A stretch of DNA of 64,000 nt, from assembly GCF_052113205.1 (NCBI RefSeq), contig NZ_JBFRCU010000007.1:77395-141394 (forward strand), read 5' to 3'. A program made the translations under genes and the position numbers. Below the pieces are notes generated by a model that did not search any database, had not been told where the DNA came from, and saw only the letters and a program-made list of their open reading frames with translations. The stretch comes from Inquilinus sp052113205 (GTDB lineage: Bacteria > Pseudomonadota > Alphaproteobacteria > DSM-16000 > Inquilinaceae). Shown piece after piece: positions 1 through 8,834 of this stretch (the stretch's first letter is position 1; each line of letters begins with the position of its first letter).

Positions 1-2158
1 TGTTGTCGACGCAGACCGAGCCGCCGTCGCCGCCATTGGCGGCATTGCCGCCGATGCCGATCGACGCGATGGTCGAGACGGTCAGGACGTCGCCGCCATT
101 GCCGCCGCCGCCGCCGACCGATTGCGCCAGCACGCCGAGACCGAAATCTCCCGTCGTTGCGATCCTGCCGAGATTGATCAGGTCGACCTCGCCGCCGTCG
201 CCACCGGCCGACCCGGAGCCGCCGACTCCGGCGATGCCCTTGCTGTCGCCGCCGCTGCCGCCGCCGCCGCCGACCGACTGGGCGATCAGGCCGGCCGCGG
301 CGTTGCCCGCGGTCGTGACCGTGCCGGTGTTGTTGACCAGAACCTTGCCGCCATCCGAATCGGTGGTGCCCGAGGCGTCGCCGCCGACGCTGACCAGGCC
401 GGTGGCGGACCCGGCCGCGCCGCCGCCGCCGCCGACCGACTGGGCGATGATGCCGTGCGAGGAATAGCCGCCGGTGGTGATGCCGCCGCTGTTGCGGATG
501 ATCGCCTCCCCGGCCGTGCCGCCGCCGGCGCCGTCACCGCCCAGGGCGACGAATTCGCCGGTCGCGAGCCCGCCGGTGCCGCCGCTGCCCGCGATCGACT
601 GCGACAGCACGCCATAGGCATGGTCGCCGGTGGTCGAGATCGTGCCGGCGTTGGTGACGGTCGCGGTGCCGCCATTGCCGCCATTGCCGCCATTGCCGCC
701 CTGGCCGCCCAGCACGCTCTGGAAATCGCTGCCGGTGCCGCCGCCGCCGCCGACGGAATGCGCGACGATGCCGGCGGCATAGGTGCCGGTGGTGGTGATC
801 ACGGTACCGGTCTCGGTCGTCACCGTCACATTGCCGGCATTGCCGCCGAAGCCGCCGCCGCCGCCGGTGCCGGCCAGGGCGGTGCTGTCGCTGCCGTCGC
901 CACCCTGGCCGCCCAGGCTTTCCGCCAGGATGCCGTAGAGCGAGTTGCCCCGGGTGATCAGCGTGCCGCTGCCGGTCAGGTTCGCGGCCGCCGTGCCAGC
1001 CGTGCCGCCGCTGCCGCCATACTGGTCCTTGTCCGGCCCCGCGCCGCCGTTTCCGCCCCGGCTTTCCGCCGCCATGGCGGCGCCCACCCCGCTGCCGTTG
1101 GTGACATCGACCAGGATCTGCCCGGTGTTGGCGACCGTCGCGCTGTTGCCGCCGCCGCCGTTGCCGCCATTGTCGCTGTTGTCGCTGGAGGCTATGCCGT
1201 CGCCGCCGGCGCTGAGGGCGCCGATGCCGAACAGCCTGCTGCCGCCATTGGCGTTCCAATAGACCTGGACCGACCCGTTGTTGGTGGCGCTGGCCGATCC
1301 GCCCGATCCGGCATTGCCGTTGTAGTTCCCGCCGGCGCCGCCCATCGAATTCGCGACAATGGCGCCGCCGGTCGCCGCCCCCTGCATGCGACTGGAGCTG
1401 CTGCCCAGCAGGATGGTGCCGGTGTTGGTGACCGTCACGGTGCCCCCGGCGCCGCCCGTGCCGCCCTTCTGGTCGTCGATGGCGGCACTGTTCTGTTCGC
1501 CGCCCTGGCCGCCGGCACTTTCGCCATAGATGGCGTAGAACTCGCCGTCGCTGGTCCCCGTCACGCTCACCTGCGCGCTGTTGGTAAGCGTGACCGTGCC
1601 GCCGGCACCGCCGGTGCCGCCGTCGGAGTTGTTGTTCTTGTTGTCCTGGTCGCCCGAGCCGCCGGCCGACGCCGCTTCGATGAGGAAGATCAGGGGAAAG
1701 CCGGTGTTCGTCAGATTCGCCGTGACGGCGCCGTTGTTGGTGAAGGTCAGGGCGCCGCCATTGCCGCCGCCGCCTTCGTCCTTGCCGATGCCGCCTTCCG
1801 TGATCGCAGTAATGCCGGCGAAGACGAAGTAGGGCGTCGATTCCGTGCTGAGATCGAAGGTTCCGCTGTTGGTGACGCTGAGGTTGTCCGAGGCGCCGCC
1901 GCTCTTGACGTCATCGTCGCCGGCGGCGCCGCTGATGATCGCGTATTCGCGCGTGGTGTAGGTGCCGGAAATGTTGCAGGTGACCGGATCGCTGCCGGAG
2001 CAGCCGATCTCGCCCGCATGCCCCGGCACGGCGGCCAGCAGGCCAGCGGCGGAGACGGAGGAGAGCAGGGCGAGCCGGGGCCAGAGGCCGGGACCCCGGG
2101 GAACCGCAACGGCCGGTCCGGCCGCGGCCGACCGAGCGACGCCCAACTTCGTCCGCAT
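1..2158 (-). CDS. Glycine-rich autotransporter-like surface protein, N-terminal part (runs off left edge)
   Basis: The frame is open from an ATG at 2158 to the window edge, giving 719 visible residues and no stop. It starts with a long basic leader, a hydrophobic stretch and a likely cleavage near the sequence GHAGE at residues 48-52, so export is expected. The rest is low-complexity Gly/Asn/Thr repeats. The phrase SVGGGGG, often preceded by AQ or AH, recurs about every 50-60 residues, for example around 98-121, 249-276, 419-447 and 733-755. This phrase is typical of very large alphaproteobacterial proteins with a C-terminal autotransporter barrel. The barrel would lie outside the window, so the class is inferred from repeat style only. 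High G on this strand creates many false reading frames on both strands. Confidence 0.75.
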   Translation of the reverse strand, partial: MRTKLGVARSAAAGPAVAVPRGPGLWPRLALLSSVSAAGLLAAVPGHAGEIGCSGSDPVTCNISGTYTTREYAIISGAAGDDDVKSGGASDNLSVTNSGTFDLSTESTPYFVFAGITAITEGGIGKDEGGGGNGGALTFTNNGAVTANLTNTGFPLIFLIEAASAGGSGDQDNKNNNSDGGTGGAGGTVTLTNSAQVSVTGTSDGEFYAIYGESAGGQGGEQNSAAIDDQKGGTGGAGGTVTVTNTGTILLGSSSSRMQGAATGGAIVANSMGGAGGNYNGNAGSGGSASATNNGSVQVYWNANGGSRLFGIGALSAGGDGIASSDNSDNGGNGGGGNSATVANTGQILVDVTNGSGVGAAMAAESRGGNGGAGPDKDQYGGSGGTAGTAAANLTGSGTLITRGNSLYGILAESLGGQGGDGSDSTALAGTGGGGGFGGNAGNVTVTTETGTVITTTGTYAAGIVAHSVGGGGGTGSDFQSVLGGQGGNGGNGGNGGTATVTNAGTISTTGDHAYGVLSQSIAGSGGTGGLATGEFVALGGDGAGGGTAGEAIIRNSGGITTGGYSSHGIIAQSVGGGGGAAGSATGLVSVGGDASGTTDSDGGKVLVNNTGTVTTAGNAAAGLIAQSVGGGGGSGGDSKGIAGVGGSGSAGGDGGEVDLINLGRIATTGDFGLGVLAQSVGGGGGNGGDVLTVSTIASIGIGGNAANGGDGGSVCVDN

Positions 2159-2328
2159 GCTCTATCCCCCTCGTTCGACCGGAGATGCCAGGCCGCCCTC
2201 AGCAGGCGCCGGTCTCTCCTGACGCAGAATGGCGTCTTCGCCGTTGCATTTACGATAATATTCTTGCTCTACTGCCGCATTCTTCAATCGATGAATCGAC
2301 CCTGCCGGTCGATGAAACGCTCCCAGCG

Positions 2329-3450
2329 ATGGATTGGTCAACCGGGGCTTCCCGAGGCGAGAGGCGGCGCAGGCCGGGCGTGTTCGCGGCCTTTGCCGAT
2401 CGCGGGCCAGCCCCCGGCACGGCAGGTTCGTTCTGGCGGGCCCACGCGGCCGGCTGGATCTTCATCGCCCTGTTCGGCCTGGTCTCGCGTCTGGCCACCT
2501 TCAACGATCTCGCCCTGGCCCTGACGATCACGCTGATCGTCGACCCGATCGGCTTCGGGCTGACGGCGCTGGCGCACAAGACCGTCCTGGCCCGCCCCCG
2601 GTTCCGGCCGGCCGTGATCGTCGGGCTGGTGGTGCTGTGCTCGATCCTCGGCGGCCTGCTGCTGATGGGCATCGTCAATGTCGTCAAGGACCTGCTGTTC
2701 GCGGGGCTGGACCGCGGCAGCATGGCCCGCGCCGACGCGATCCCGGCCGTGTACTACACCGCCGTCTTCCTCGGCTGGTCGCTGGCTTATTTCTGGATCC
2801 GGGCGGATGTCGAGGCCCGGTCGGAGCGGGCGCGCCGCAGCGAGGCGCAGGCTGCGGCGACGCGGGCGGAGCTGCAGCGGCTGCGGCTGCAGCTGGACCC
2901 GCATTTCCTGTTCAACGCGCTGAACACCGTGGCGGTCGAGATCCCCGACAATCCGGAGGCGGCGCTGGAAATGACCCACCGCATCGCCGCCTATCTGCGC
3001 TATTCGCTGGACCCGCAGACCCGGCCGGTGTGCCCGCTGAGCGAGGAGATCGAGGCCGTGCGCGCCTATGTCCGCATCCAGGAGCTTCGCTTCGAGGACC
3101 GCCTGCGCTGCACGGTCGAGCTGGACCCGCGGGCCAGCGCAGTCCCGGTGCCGCATCTGATTGTGCAGGGGCTGGTCGAGAACGCGGTGAAGCACGGGCT
3201 GCGCACCTCCGCCGGCCCGCTCGAGATCCGGGTCGCCGCCCGCCGCCTGGACGACGACGCGGTGGCGATCGAGGTCACCAACCCGGGCCGGCTGGCACCG
3301 CGGACGGACGACCGGCCGGCGGTCGGGCTGGCCAACACCCGCCGCCGGCTGGAGCTGCATTATCCGGCGCGGCACGAGCTGATAGTGGCTCAGGAGGGAG
3401 AGACGGTGGTGGCGCGACTGGTGCTGAAAGGGACGGCATGCTTCGCGTGA
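2329..3450 (+). CDS. LytS/YehU-type sensor histidine kinase
   Basis: Membrane sensor kinase of the His_kinase (PF06580) plus HATPase_c type. About four hydrophobic segments fill the N-terminal half, followed by a short coiled region. The phospho-acceptor motif DPHFLFNALN has its histidine at about residue 192, and the ATP-binding N-box reads LVENAVKHG. The frame is open from 2185, but a start there would leave only 27 bp to the divergent autotransporter start. The ATG at 2329 is therefore preferred; a GTG at 2380 is another option, and no strong ribosome site decides. It overlaps the response regulator by 13 bp, so the two are translationally coupled. The signal sensed is unknown. Confidence 0.85.
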   Translation: MDWSTGASRGERRRRPGVFAAFADRGPAPGTAGSFWRAHAAGWIFIALFGLVSRLATFNDLALALTITLIVDPIGFGLTALAHKTVLARPRFRPAVIVGLVVLCSILGGLLLMGIVNVVKDLLFAGLDRGSMARADAIPAVYYTAVFLGWSLAYFWIRADVEARSERARRSEAQAAATRAELQRLRLQLDPHFLFNALNTVAVEIPDNPEAALEMTHRIAAYLRYSLDPQTRPVCPLSEEIEAVRAYVRIQELRFEDRLRCTVELDPRASAVPVPHLIVQGLVENAVKHGLRTSAGPLEIRVAARRLDDDAVAIEVTNPGRLAPRTDDRPAVGLANTRRRLELHYPARHELIVAQEGETVVARLVLKGTACFA

Positions 3451-4223
3451 TGCTGGTCGATGACGAACCGCCGGCCCGGCGGGGGTTCCGGCGCCTGCTG
3501 CAGGCGCATCCCGATGTCGAGGTCGTGGCCGAGGCGGGGACCGTTGCCGAGGCGCGGGAGCAGGCGGGCCGGCTGCGGCCCGACGCGATCTTCCTGGATG
3601 TCGAGCTGACCGACGGCCGCGGCTTCGACCTGCTGGGCCAGCTGTCGCCGCTGCCGGCGATCGTGTTCGTCACCGCGCACGACCTCTATGCGGTCAAGGC
3701 CTTCGACGTCTCGGCGCTCGACTTCCTGCTCAAGCCGGTCGACCCGCAGCGGCTGGCGGTGACGATCGACCGGCTGCGTCGGCATCGCCTGGACGCGGCC
3801 CGGGCCGGGGCGCCGGGCCGCGAGCGGCAGGACGATGCCGAGCTGGACAGCGATCCGCAGCCGGGCGGGGCCCAGCCACGCATCCATCTGCGGATCGACG
3901 GCAAATCGGTGATCGCACCCCTGGGCACGGTGGCGATGCTGGCGGCGGAGGCGGATTTCACCCGCGTCTTCCTGAGGGGTGCGCGGGACTATCTGGTGTG
4001 CCGGCTGCTGCGCCATTTCGAGGCCCAGCTGCCGACGCCGCCCTTCGTCCGCATCAGCCGGTCGCTGATCGTCAACCTCGACCAGCTCGAGCGGGTCGAC
4101 TGGCAGGATGCCGGGCGCTGCAGCGTGTCGCTGGGCGGCGGCATCGGCCCGATCGCCCTCGGCCGGATCGCCGCCCGGCGGTTGCGTCAGTGCCTGGAGG
4201 GCGAGCCCATGGTTCGGGCCTGA
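3438..4223 (+). CDS. LytTR-family response regulator
   Basis: A 261-residue AlgR/LytR-type response regulator. Residues 1-120 form the receiver domain: VDDE acidic pocket at 7-10, phospho-acceptor D54 in IFLDVEL, and a conserved K in LLKPVD. Residues about 150-257 form a LytTR DNA-binding domain with the usual FVRISRSLIVNLDQ stretch. It overlaps the kinase gene by 13 bp and must be its partner. LytTR regulators often control surface or secreted products, so the divergent glycine-rich surface protein is an obvious candidate target. That link is inferred from position only. Confidence 0.9.
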   Translation: MLRVMLVDDEPPARRGFRRLLQAHPDVEVVAEAGTVAEAREQAGRLRPDAIFLDVELTDGRGFDLLGQLSPLPAIVFVTAHDLYAVKAFDVSALDFLLKPVDPQRLAVTIDRLRRHRLDAARAGAPGRERQDDAELDSDPQPGGAQPRIHLRIDGKSVIAPLGTVAMLAAEADFTRVFLRGARDYLVCRLLRHFEAQLPTPPFVRISRSLIVNLDQLERVDWQDAGRCSVSLGGGIGPIALGRIAARRLRQCLEGEPMVRA

Positions 4224-4301
4224 GGTGGGATGAGTTGAGGTCGGGGCAGGAGTGCATTCCGGCAGGGCGGGGGCTGACAGGATGTCGAGCGTCTTCGCGC
4301 A

Positions 4302-4435
4302 TTGCCTCTCCCGCCTGGCGGGAGAGGTCGGGCTCGCGCAGCGAGACCGGGTGAGGGCCGGCCCGGGCCTCGACAAAGAGCCCTCACCCGGAGCCGCTTC
4401 GCGTCTCCGACCTCTCCCGCAAGCGGGAGAGGCAA
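4302..4435. repeat. Palindromic repeat family A, copy 1
   Basis: Two hairpins face each other. One has arms around CTCTCCCGCCTGGCGGGAGAG and the other around CTCTCCCGCAAGCGGGAGAG, joined by CCGGGTGAGGG and CCCTCACCCGG blocks. Relative to the copy at 21308 it lies in the opposite orientation; its right half is the exact reverse complement of that copy's left half. It sits between the LytTR pair and the binding-protein gene. No open reading frame is plausible in it. Confidence 0.9.
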
Positions 4436-4506
4436 CAACTCACGGCCTCAATCGAGAAGGCCCTGATTTGGTCTAAACTCATCCCGCTTTCAGGCCCGAT
4501 CCCGCC

Positions 4507-5535
4507 TCAGAACAGGCTGCTCTCCTTGAGATACTCCGTGGCGACCGCCTCGATCGTCTTCTTCTGCACGTCGACCTCGCCGTTCAGGCGCTGCATCGTC
4601 GCGTCGTCCAGCCGGGTCGCAAGGGTCTCGAGCAGAGGCTTGAGGTCGGGATGGGCGTCGAGCACGTCCTGCCGCACCACCGGCACCAGCGCGTAGTTGG
4701 GGAAGAAGCCCTTGTCGTCCTTCAGCAGGGTCAGGTTCATCGCGGCAATGCGGCCGTCGGTTGCCGCCACCACCGAGACGTCGACATCGCCATTGGCCAG
4801 GGCCGGGAACACCAGGCCGATCTCCATTGGCCGGACATTGGCGCGGCCGGCCTTGAAGTCGTAGGCCTTCTGCAGGCCCAACAGCCCGTCCTCGCGCTTG
4901 GGGAACTCCGCCGTGGTCGCCATCACCGGGTCCTTGCCGTCCTTGTAGGCGGCGGCGAGGTCGGACAGCGTCACCATCCCGTCGGTCTTCGGATTGCCCT
5001 TGCGGGTGGCCAGGGCATAGGTGTTGTTGGCCTTGGACGGGGCCAGCCACACCAGGCCTTTGGCGCCGTCGAGTTCCTTCACCTTGGCGTAGGTCTCGTC
5101 CGGCGTCAGCTTGTCGGTGATCTTGTTGAAGGTGACCAGCGAGGTGCCGGTGTATTCCCAGTACAGGTCGACCTCGCCGCTTTCGAGGGCGGCGCGGACG
5201 ATGTTGGTGCCCATGCCGTCCTTCTTCTCGACCGTGTAGCCCTTGCTCTCCAGCAGCTGCTTGGTCATCTCGGCCAGCAGGAACTGCTCGGTGAAGTCCT
5301 TGCCGCCGACGGTCAGCTCGGCCGCGCCGGCGGCGGCGCCGAAGGCCAGCAGCGCGATCGCCGACAGGATCGCGCGCTTCAGAGACCTTTTCAGAATCCC
5401 CCAACCCGTCATCCCCGCGAAAGCGGGGATCTCGTTACGCATTGACCGGAAAGGGATTCCCGCTTTCGCGGGAATGACGGCAAAGGGATAAGTCGTTGTT
5501 CTGAAAAGATCTCGCTTCAAAATCGTCTTGATCAT
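4507..5535 (-). CDS. Glycine betaine/choline-type ABC transporter substrate-binding protein (OpuAC/YehZ-like)
   Basis: A 342-residue periplasmic binding protein of the OpuAC family. The mature part begins at AAELTVGGKDF and contains the family stretch around TNIVRAALESGEVDLYWEY. The ATG at 5535 follows GGGAG at good spacing. Between this start and the normal signal peptide (ILKRSLKRAILSAIALLAFG) an in-frame palindromic repeat adds about 40 residues, translated as VIPAKAGIP and IPAFAGMT. The leader is thus abnormally long; re-initiation at an internal ATG after the repeat is possible. It is the last gene of the operon. Ligands are probably quaternary amines or similar zwitterions by family. 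Confidence 0.88.
   Translation of the reverse strand: MIKTILKRDLFRTTTYPFAVIPAKAGIPFRSMRNEIPAFAGMTGWGILKRSLKRAILSAIALLAFGAAAGAAELTVGGKDFTEQFLLAEMTKQLLESKGYTVEKKDGMGTNIVRAALESGEVDLYWEYTGTSLVTFNKITDKLTPDETYAKVKELDGAKGLVWLAPSKANNTYALATRKGNPKTDGMVTLSDLAAAYKDGKDPVMATTAEFPKREDGLLGLQKAYDFKAGRANVRPMEIGLVFPALANGDVDVSVVAATDGRIAAMNLTLLKDDKGFFPNYALVPVVRQDVLDAHPDLKPLLETLATRLDDATMQRLNGEVDVQKKTIEAVATEYLKESSLF
5382..5513. repeat. Palindromic repeat family B inside a coding sequence
   Basis: The inner palindrome at 5407-5480 pairs CGTCATCCCCGCGAAAGCG with CGCTTTCGCGGGAATGACG. It is flanked by an outer inverted repeat: GAGACCTTTTCAGAA at 5382-5396 and TTCTGAAAAGATCTC at 5499-5513, 14 of 15 bases pairing. The whole unit lies in frame within the 5' end of the binding-protein gene, ahead of its signal peptide. 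CGTCATTCCCGCGAAAGCGGGAAT repeats are widespread in Proteobacteria and give PAKAGIP/PAFAGMT peptides when translated. Confidence 0.9.
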
Positions 5536-5561
5536 CGACTTGCTCCCTGTTTGTTGTGCCC

Positions 5562-6344
5562 TCACCGCAGCGGGTTGATCCCGCGCGGCATGAGGTGGAT
5601 CTGCAGCCGGCCGACCGCGAAGTCGGTCAGCACGGCCAGCAGCGCCGTCGGGATGGCGCCGGCCAGCATCATCGGCAGGTCGTTCAGGGCGATGCCGGTG
5701 AAGATCAGCTCGCCCAAGCCCCCGGCGCCGATCAGGAAGGCCAGCGGCGCGGTGCCGACGCAGATCGACAGGGCGGTCCGGACGCCGCCGAAGATGATGA
5801 ACAGCGCGTTCGGCAGCTCGACCCGCCAGAACACCTGGGTGGGGGTCATGCCCATGCCCCGCGCCGCCTCGATCAGCGGCGTCGGCACAGTGCGCAGCCC
5901 GGCATAGGTGTTGCGGACGATCGGCAGCAGCGTCGCCGCCCACAGGCCGAACACCGACGGCACCGTGCCGATGCCCAGCACCGTCATGCTCAGCGCCAGC
6001 ACCGCCAGCGTCGGGATCGTGGTGCCGAGGTTGAACACCTGCAGGATCAGCTCGGCCGAGCGGCGGAAGGCGGGGCGGGACAGCGCGGCGCCGGCCGGCA
6101 CGCCGGTCAGGATGGCGAGGCCGCCGGCCCAGGCCACCAGCTCGACATGCTGCAGGCCGAGGAAGACGATGTCCTCCTGATAGGACAGGATCTCGGCCGG
6201 CATGTCGCTCGACAGCCACCACAGCACCGCCGCCGCGGCCAGCAGCAGCCACAGCAATGCGGCGATGCCCGGGACGGGGAGGGGGCGCCCGCCTGCCGCC
6301 AGCGGCGCTGCACGTCCGGTCCAGGCCTTGCCGACATCGCTCAT
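5562..6344 (-). CDS. Osmolyte ABC transporter permease (OpuCB/YehY-like)
   Basis: A 260-residue inner-membrane permease of the BPD_transp_1 family with about six hydrophobic segments. The coupling loop EAARGMGMTPTQVFWRVELP fits the EAA motif that contacts the ATPase, and GAGGLGELIFTGI is typical of the ProW/OpuCB group. Its start overlaps the stop of the ATPase gene by 4 bp. Together with the second permease at 7459-8121 it should form a heterodimeric channel, as in YehW/YehY or OpuCB/OpuCD. Confidence 0.9.
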   Translation of the reverse strand: MSDVGKAWTGRAAPLAAGGRPLPVPGIAALLWLLLAAAAVLWWLSSDMPAEILSYQEDIVFLGLQHVELVAWAGGLAILTGVPAGAALSRPAFRRSAELILQVFNLGTTIPTLAVLALSMTVLGIGTVPSVFGLWAATLLPIVRNTYAGLRTVPTPLIEAARGMGMTPTQVFWRVELPNALFIIFGGVRTALSICVGTAPLAFLIGAGGLGELIFTGIALNDLPMMLAGAIPTALLAVLTDFAVGRLQIHLMPRGINPLR

Positions 6345-7462
6345 GCCGAGGCCCCCCGCGCCGACAGGCCGCGGATGATGCCGGCATAGGTCAGGGCGCC
6401 CTGGATCCGGCCCTCGGCGTCGACGCAGGGCAGCAGCGGCATGTCATGCGCGAACATCAGCGTCACGGCGGTGCGCAAATCGGCGGTCAGGGGGATGGTG
6501 GCGCGGATCGGCTCGGCGCAATCGCCGCAGGTGCCGCCGCGGACCGCCCCGGCCCGGCTGCCGGAGACCATGGCGCCGGGCCGGCCGTCCGCATCCAGCA
6601 CCAGCACGGCGGGGCAGCCGCTGGCCTGCATCAGCTCGCGCGCCCGGCCGACCGGATCGTCATGCCGGACCGTGCCGGGCCGGCCCAGCGGCACATCGGC
6701 GATGCGCACCAGCCGCAGCCGCTTCAGCGTGCGGTCGGTGCCGAGGAAGGTCTCGATGAACGGGGTGGCCGGGTTGGCCAGCAGCTGCTCGGGCGTCGCG
6801 AACTGCTCCAGCCGTCCGGCGCGGAAGATGGCGACCCGGTCGGCCATCTTCACCGCCTCGTCCAGATCATGCGAGACGAAGATCACGGTCTTCCGCAGCG
6901 CCGCCTGCATGCGCAGGAACTCGTCCTGGATCGCCTCGCGGTTGATCGGGTCGATGGCACCGAAGGGCTCGTCCATCAGCAGCACCGGCGGGTCCGCCGC
7001 CAGGGCCCGGATCACGCCGACGCGCTGCTGCTGCCCGCCCGACAGCTCCTTCGGGTAGCGGTCCATGAATACCGCCGGCTCCATCGCCACCAGCTCCAGC
7101 AGCTCGGCGGCGCGGGCGCGGGACTTCCTGCGGTCCCAGCCCAGGAGGTCGGGCACGACGCAGATGTTCTCGGCCACGGTCTTGTTCGGGAACAGCCCGA
7201 TCTGCTGGATGACGTAGCCGATCGACCGGCGCAGCCGGATCGGGTCGACCGTCCGGGTGTCGCGGCCGTCGATGAACACCGTGCCGCCGGTCGGCTCGAT
7301 CAGGCGGTTGATCATCCGCATGGTCGTGGTCTTGCCGCAGCCGGAGGGCCCGAGCAGCACGCAGATCTCGCCGGCCGGCAGCTCGAAGCTGACCTCGTCG
7401 ACCGCGACCACCGGCCCGGACGGGGTGTCGAACACCTTGGTCAGGCGGTCCAGCCGGATCAT
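6341..7462 (-). CDS. Osmolyte ABC transporter ATP-binding protein with CBS region (ProV/OpuCA-like)
   Basis: A 373-residue ATPase. It has Walker A GPSGCGKTT near residue 36, signature LSGGQQQR, Walker B VLLMDEP and the switch histidine in FVSHDLDEA. The C-terminal third, from about residue 250, has the length and form of a CBS pair, ending MLFAHDMPLLPCVDAEGRIQ. In OpuA/ProV relatives such a region tunes activity to ionic strength. It overlaps both flanking permease genes by 4 bp, so the transporter genes are tightly coupled. Confidence 0.92.
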   Translation of the reverse strand: MIRLDRLTKVFDTPSGPVVAVDEVSFELPAGEICVLLGPSGCGKTTTMRMINRLIEPTGGTVFIDGRDTRTVDPIRLRRSIGYVIQQIGLFPNKTVAENICVVPDLLGWDRRKSRARAAELLELVAMEPAVFMDRYPKELSGGQQQRVGVIRALAADPPVLLMDEPFGAIDPINREAIQDEFLRMQAALRKTVIFVSHDLDEAVKMADRVAIFRAGRLEQFATPEQLLANPATPFIETFLGTDRTLKRLRLVRIADVPLGRPGTVRHDDPVGRARELMQASGCPAVLVLDADGRPGAMVSGSRAGAVRGGTCGDCAEPIRATIPLTADLRTAVTLMFAHDMPLLPCVDAEGRIQGALTYAGIIRGLSARGASA

Positions 7463-8121
7463 GCCACGGCTCCCCGGGCCAGCCCCTTCGAGGTCAGCCG
7501 CCGCTGCGCCAGCGCCAGCAGCAGGTCGACCGCGATCGCCAGCAGCGACACCGCGACCGCGCCGGTGATCAGCTGCCGCGGGTCCGACTGGCTGATGCCG
7601 CGCGCGATGAAGGTGCCCAGGCCGCCGGCGCCGATATAGGCGGCGATCGCGGTGACCCCGATGTTCATCACCGCGGCGGTGCGGACCCCGGCCATGATCA
7701 CCGGGATCGCCAGCGGGATCTCGACCTGGCGCAGCCGCTGCGCCGCGCTCATGCCCATGCCGATGCCGGCCTCGCGCAGCGCCGGGTCGACATCGACGAT
7801 GGCGGTGTAGGTGTTGCGGATGATCGGCAGCTGCGAATAGAGGATGATCGCGATCACGGCCGGGACGGTGCCGATGCCGTGGCCGATCGGCGACAGCAGC
7901 GGGATCATCAGCCCGAACAGCGCCACCGACGGCACCGTGATCATCATCGAGGCGAGGTACAGGACCACATCCGCGGCCCGCCTGGACTGGGTGATGGCGA
8001 TGCCGATCGGGACCGCGGTGACGATCGCGATCGAGACCGCGATGGCGACGATCGACACGTGCTCCAGCGCCCGCGCCGCGATCACGTCCAGGTTGTCATA
8101 GGCAAAGGTGAGCGTGTCCAT
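7459..8121 (-). CDS. Osmolyte ABC transporter permease (OpuCD/YehW-like)
   Basis: A 220-residue permease with about five or six hydrophobic segments, coupling loop REAGIGMGMSAAQRLRQVEI, and the GAGGLGTFIARGI stretch shared with its partner permease. The start at 8121 (MDTLTFAYDN) fits the usual family length; the frame stays open upstream but without similarity. It begins 29 bp after the isochorismatase-fold hydrolase stop, which places the transporter in the same transcription unit as the two enzymes. Confidence 0.9.
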   Translation of the reverse strand: MDTLTFAYDNLDVIAARALEHVSIVAIAVSIAIVTAVPIGIAITQSRRAADVVLYLASMMITVPSVALFGLMIPLLSPIGHGIGTVPAVIAIILYSQLPIIRNTYTAIVDVDPALREAGIGMGMSAAQRLRQVEIPLAIPVIMAGVRTAAVMNIGVTAIAAYIGAGGLGTFIARGISQSDPRQLITGAVAVSLLAIAVDLLLALAQRRLTSKGLARGAVA

Positions 8122-8150
8122 CAGGCCGCGATCCCGTGATTGCCTCGTCG

Positions 8151-8834
8151 TCAAAGGTCGAGATAGAGCCTCGCCGCAGTGTCGTAGGTGAAGCGCAGCG
8201 GCACCGATCCCTGCACGCGCCAGGCCTTCACCGTCTCCCCTGCCATCAGCCGGGAGGCGCCGACGGTGTCGACGACGGCGCCGCCATAGAGCCGGTTGGC
8301 GAGGTTGAGGATGGCGGTCTGGTGCATCGCCGCGCTGCCGCTGCCGCAAGCGTCTTTCACCAGGGCGACGCGGAAGCCGCGCCCGACCGCATCGCGCACC
8401 GTCTCGGCGATGCAGGCCTCGGTCCACACCCCGGCGACGAACAGCCATTCGGTGCCCAAAGCCGCCAGCCGGTCGGCCAGCCCGCCCCCGGCGAAGGCGC
8501 TGGCCTCCGACTTCACCAGCACCGGCTCGCGGTCGGTCGGGCCGACCTCGGCGCAGATCTCCGACAGCGGGTCGTCGGCGTCGCTGAAGGCCGAGCTGCC
8601 GTCCGCCATCACCGGGTGGAACGGCTTCGTCCGTTGTGCCGCCAGGTCGACGACATAGGCGGAGTGCAGCACCGGGATCCCGGCATTCCGCGCCGCGCGC
8701 TGCAGCCGCTGGACGTTGCCGATCACCGCGTCGAAGCCTTCGACCAGGTAGCGGCGGTCCTTGCGGTGCTCCTCCTGCAGGTCGACGAACAGCGCCGCCG
8801 CCCGGCCAGGCTCGATGGTCAGGGCCGTCCGCAT
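8151..8834 (-). CDS. Isochorismatase-fold cysteine hydrolase
   Basis: A 227-residue protein of the isochorismatase/nicotinamidase/N-carbamoylsarcosine amidase superfamily. The triad is visible: D18 in LFVDLQ, K108 in VLVKSE and C141 in WTEACIAET. The ATG at 8834 forms a TGATG overlap with the M24 gene stop and follows GGGGAGG; a GTG one codon upstream is the alternative. The partner genes suggest amide or ureido bond hydrolysis of an imported nitrogen compound. The substrate cannot be read from the sequence. A second, distant member lies at 62059-62670. Confidence 0.88.
   Translation of the reverse strand: MRTALTIEPGRAAALFVDLQEEHRKDRRYLVEGFDAVIGNVQRLQRAARNAGIPVLHSAYVVDLAAQRTKPFHPVMADGSSAFSDADDPLSEICAEVGPTDREPVLVKSEASAFAGGGLADRLAALGTEWLFVAGVWTEACIAETVRDAVGRGFRVALVKDACGSGSAAMHQTAILNLANRLYGGAVVDTVGASRLMAGETVKAWRVQGSVPLRFTYDTAARLYLDL

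Noticed and set aside
122..2524. An 800-codon rightward open frame over the glycine-rich gene
   Set aside because: It is the complement of GGC/GCC repeats; composition is Ala/Arg/Asp-only low complexity and its end runs into the kinase gene.
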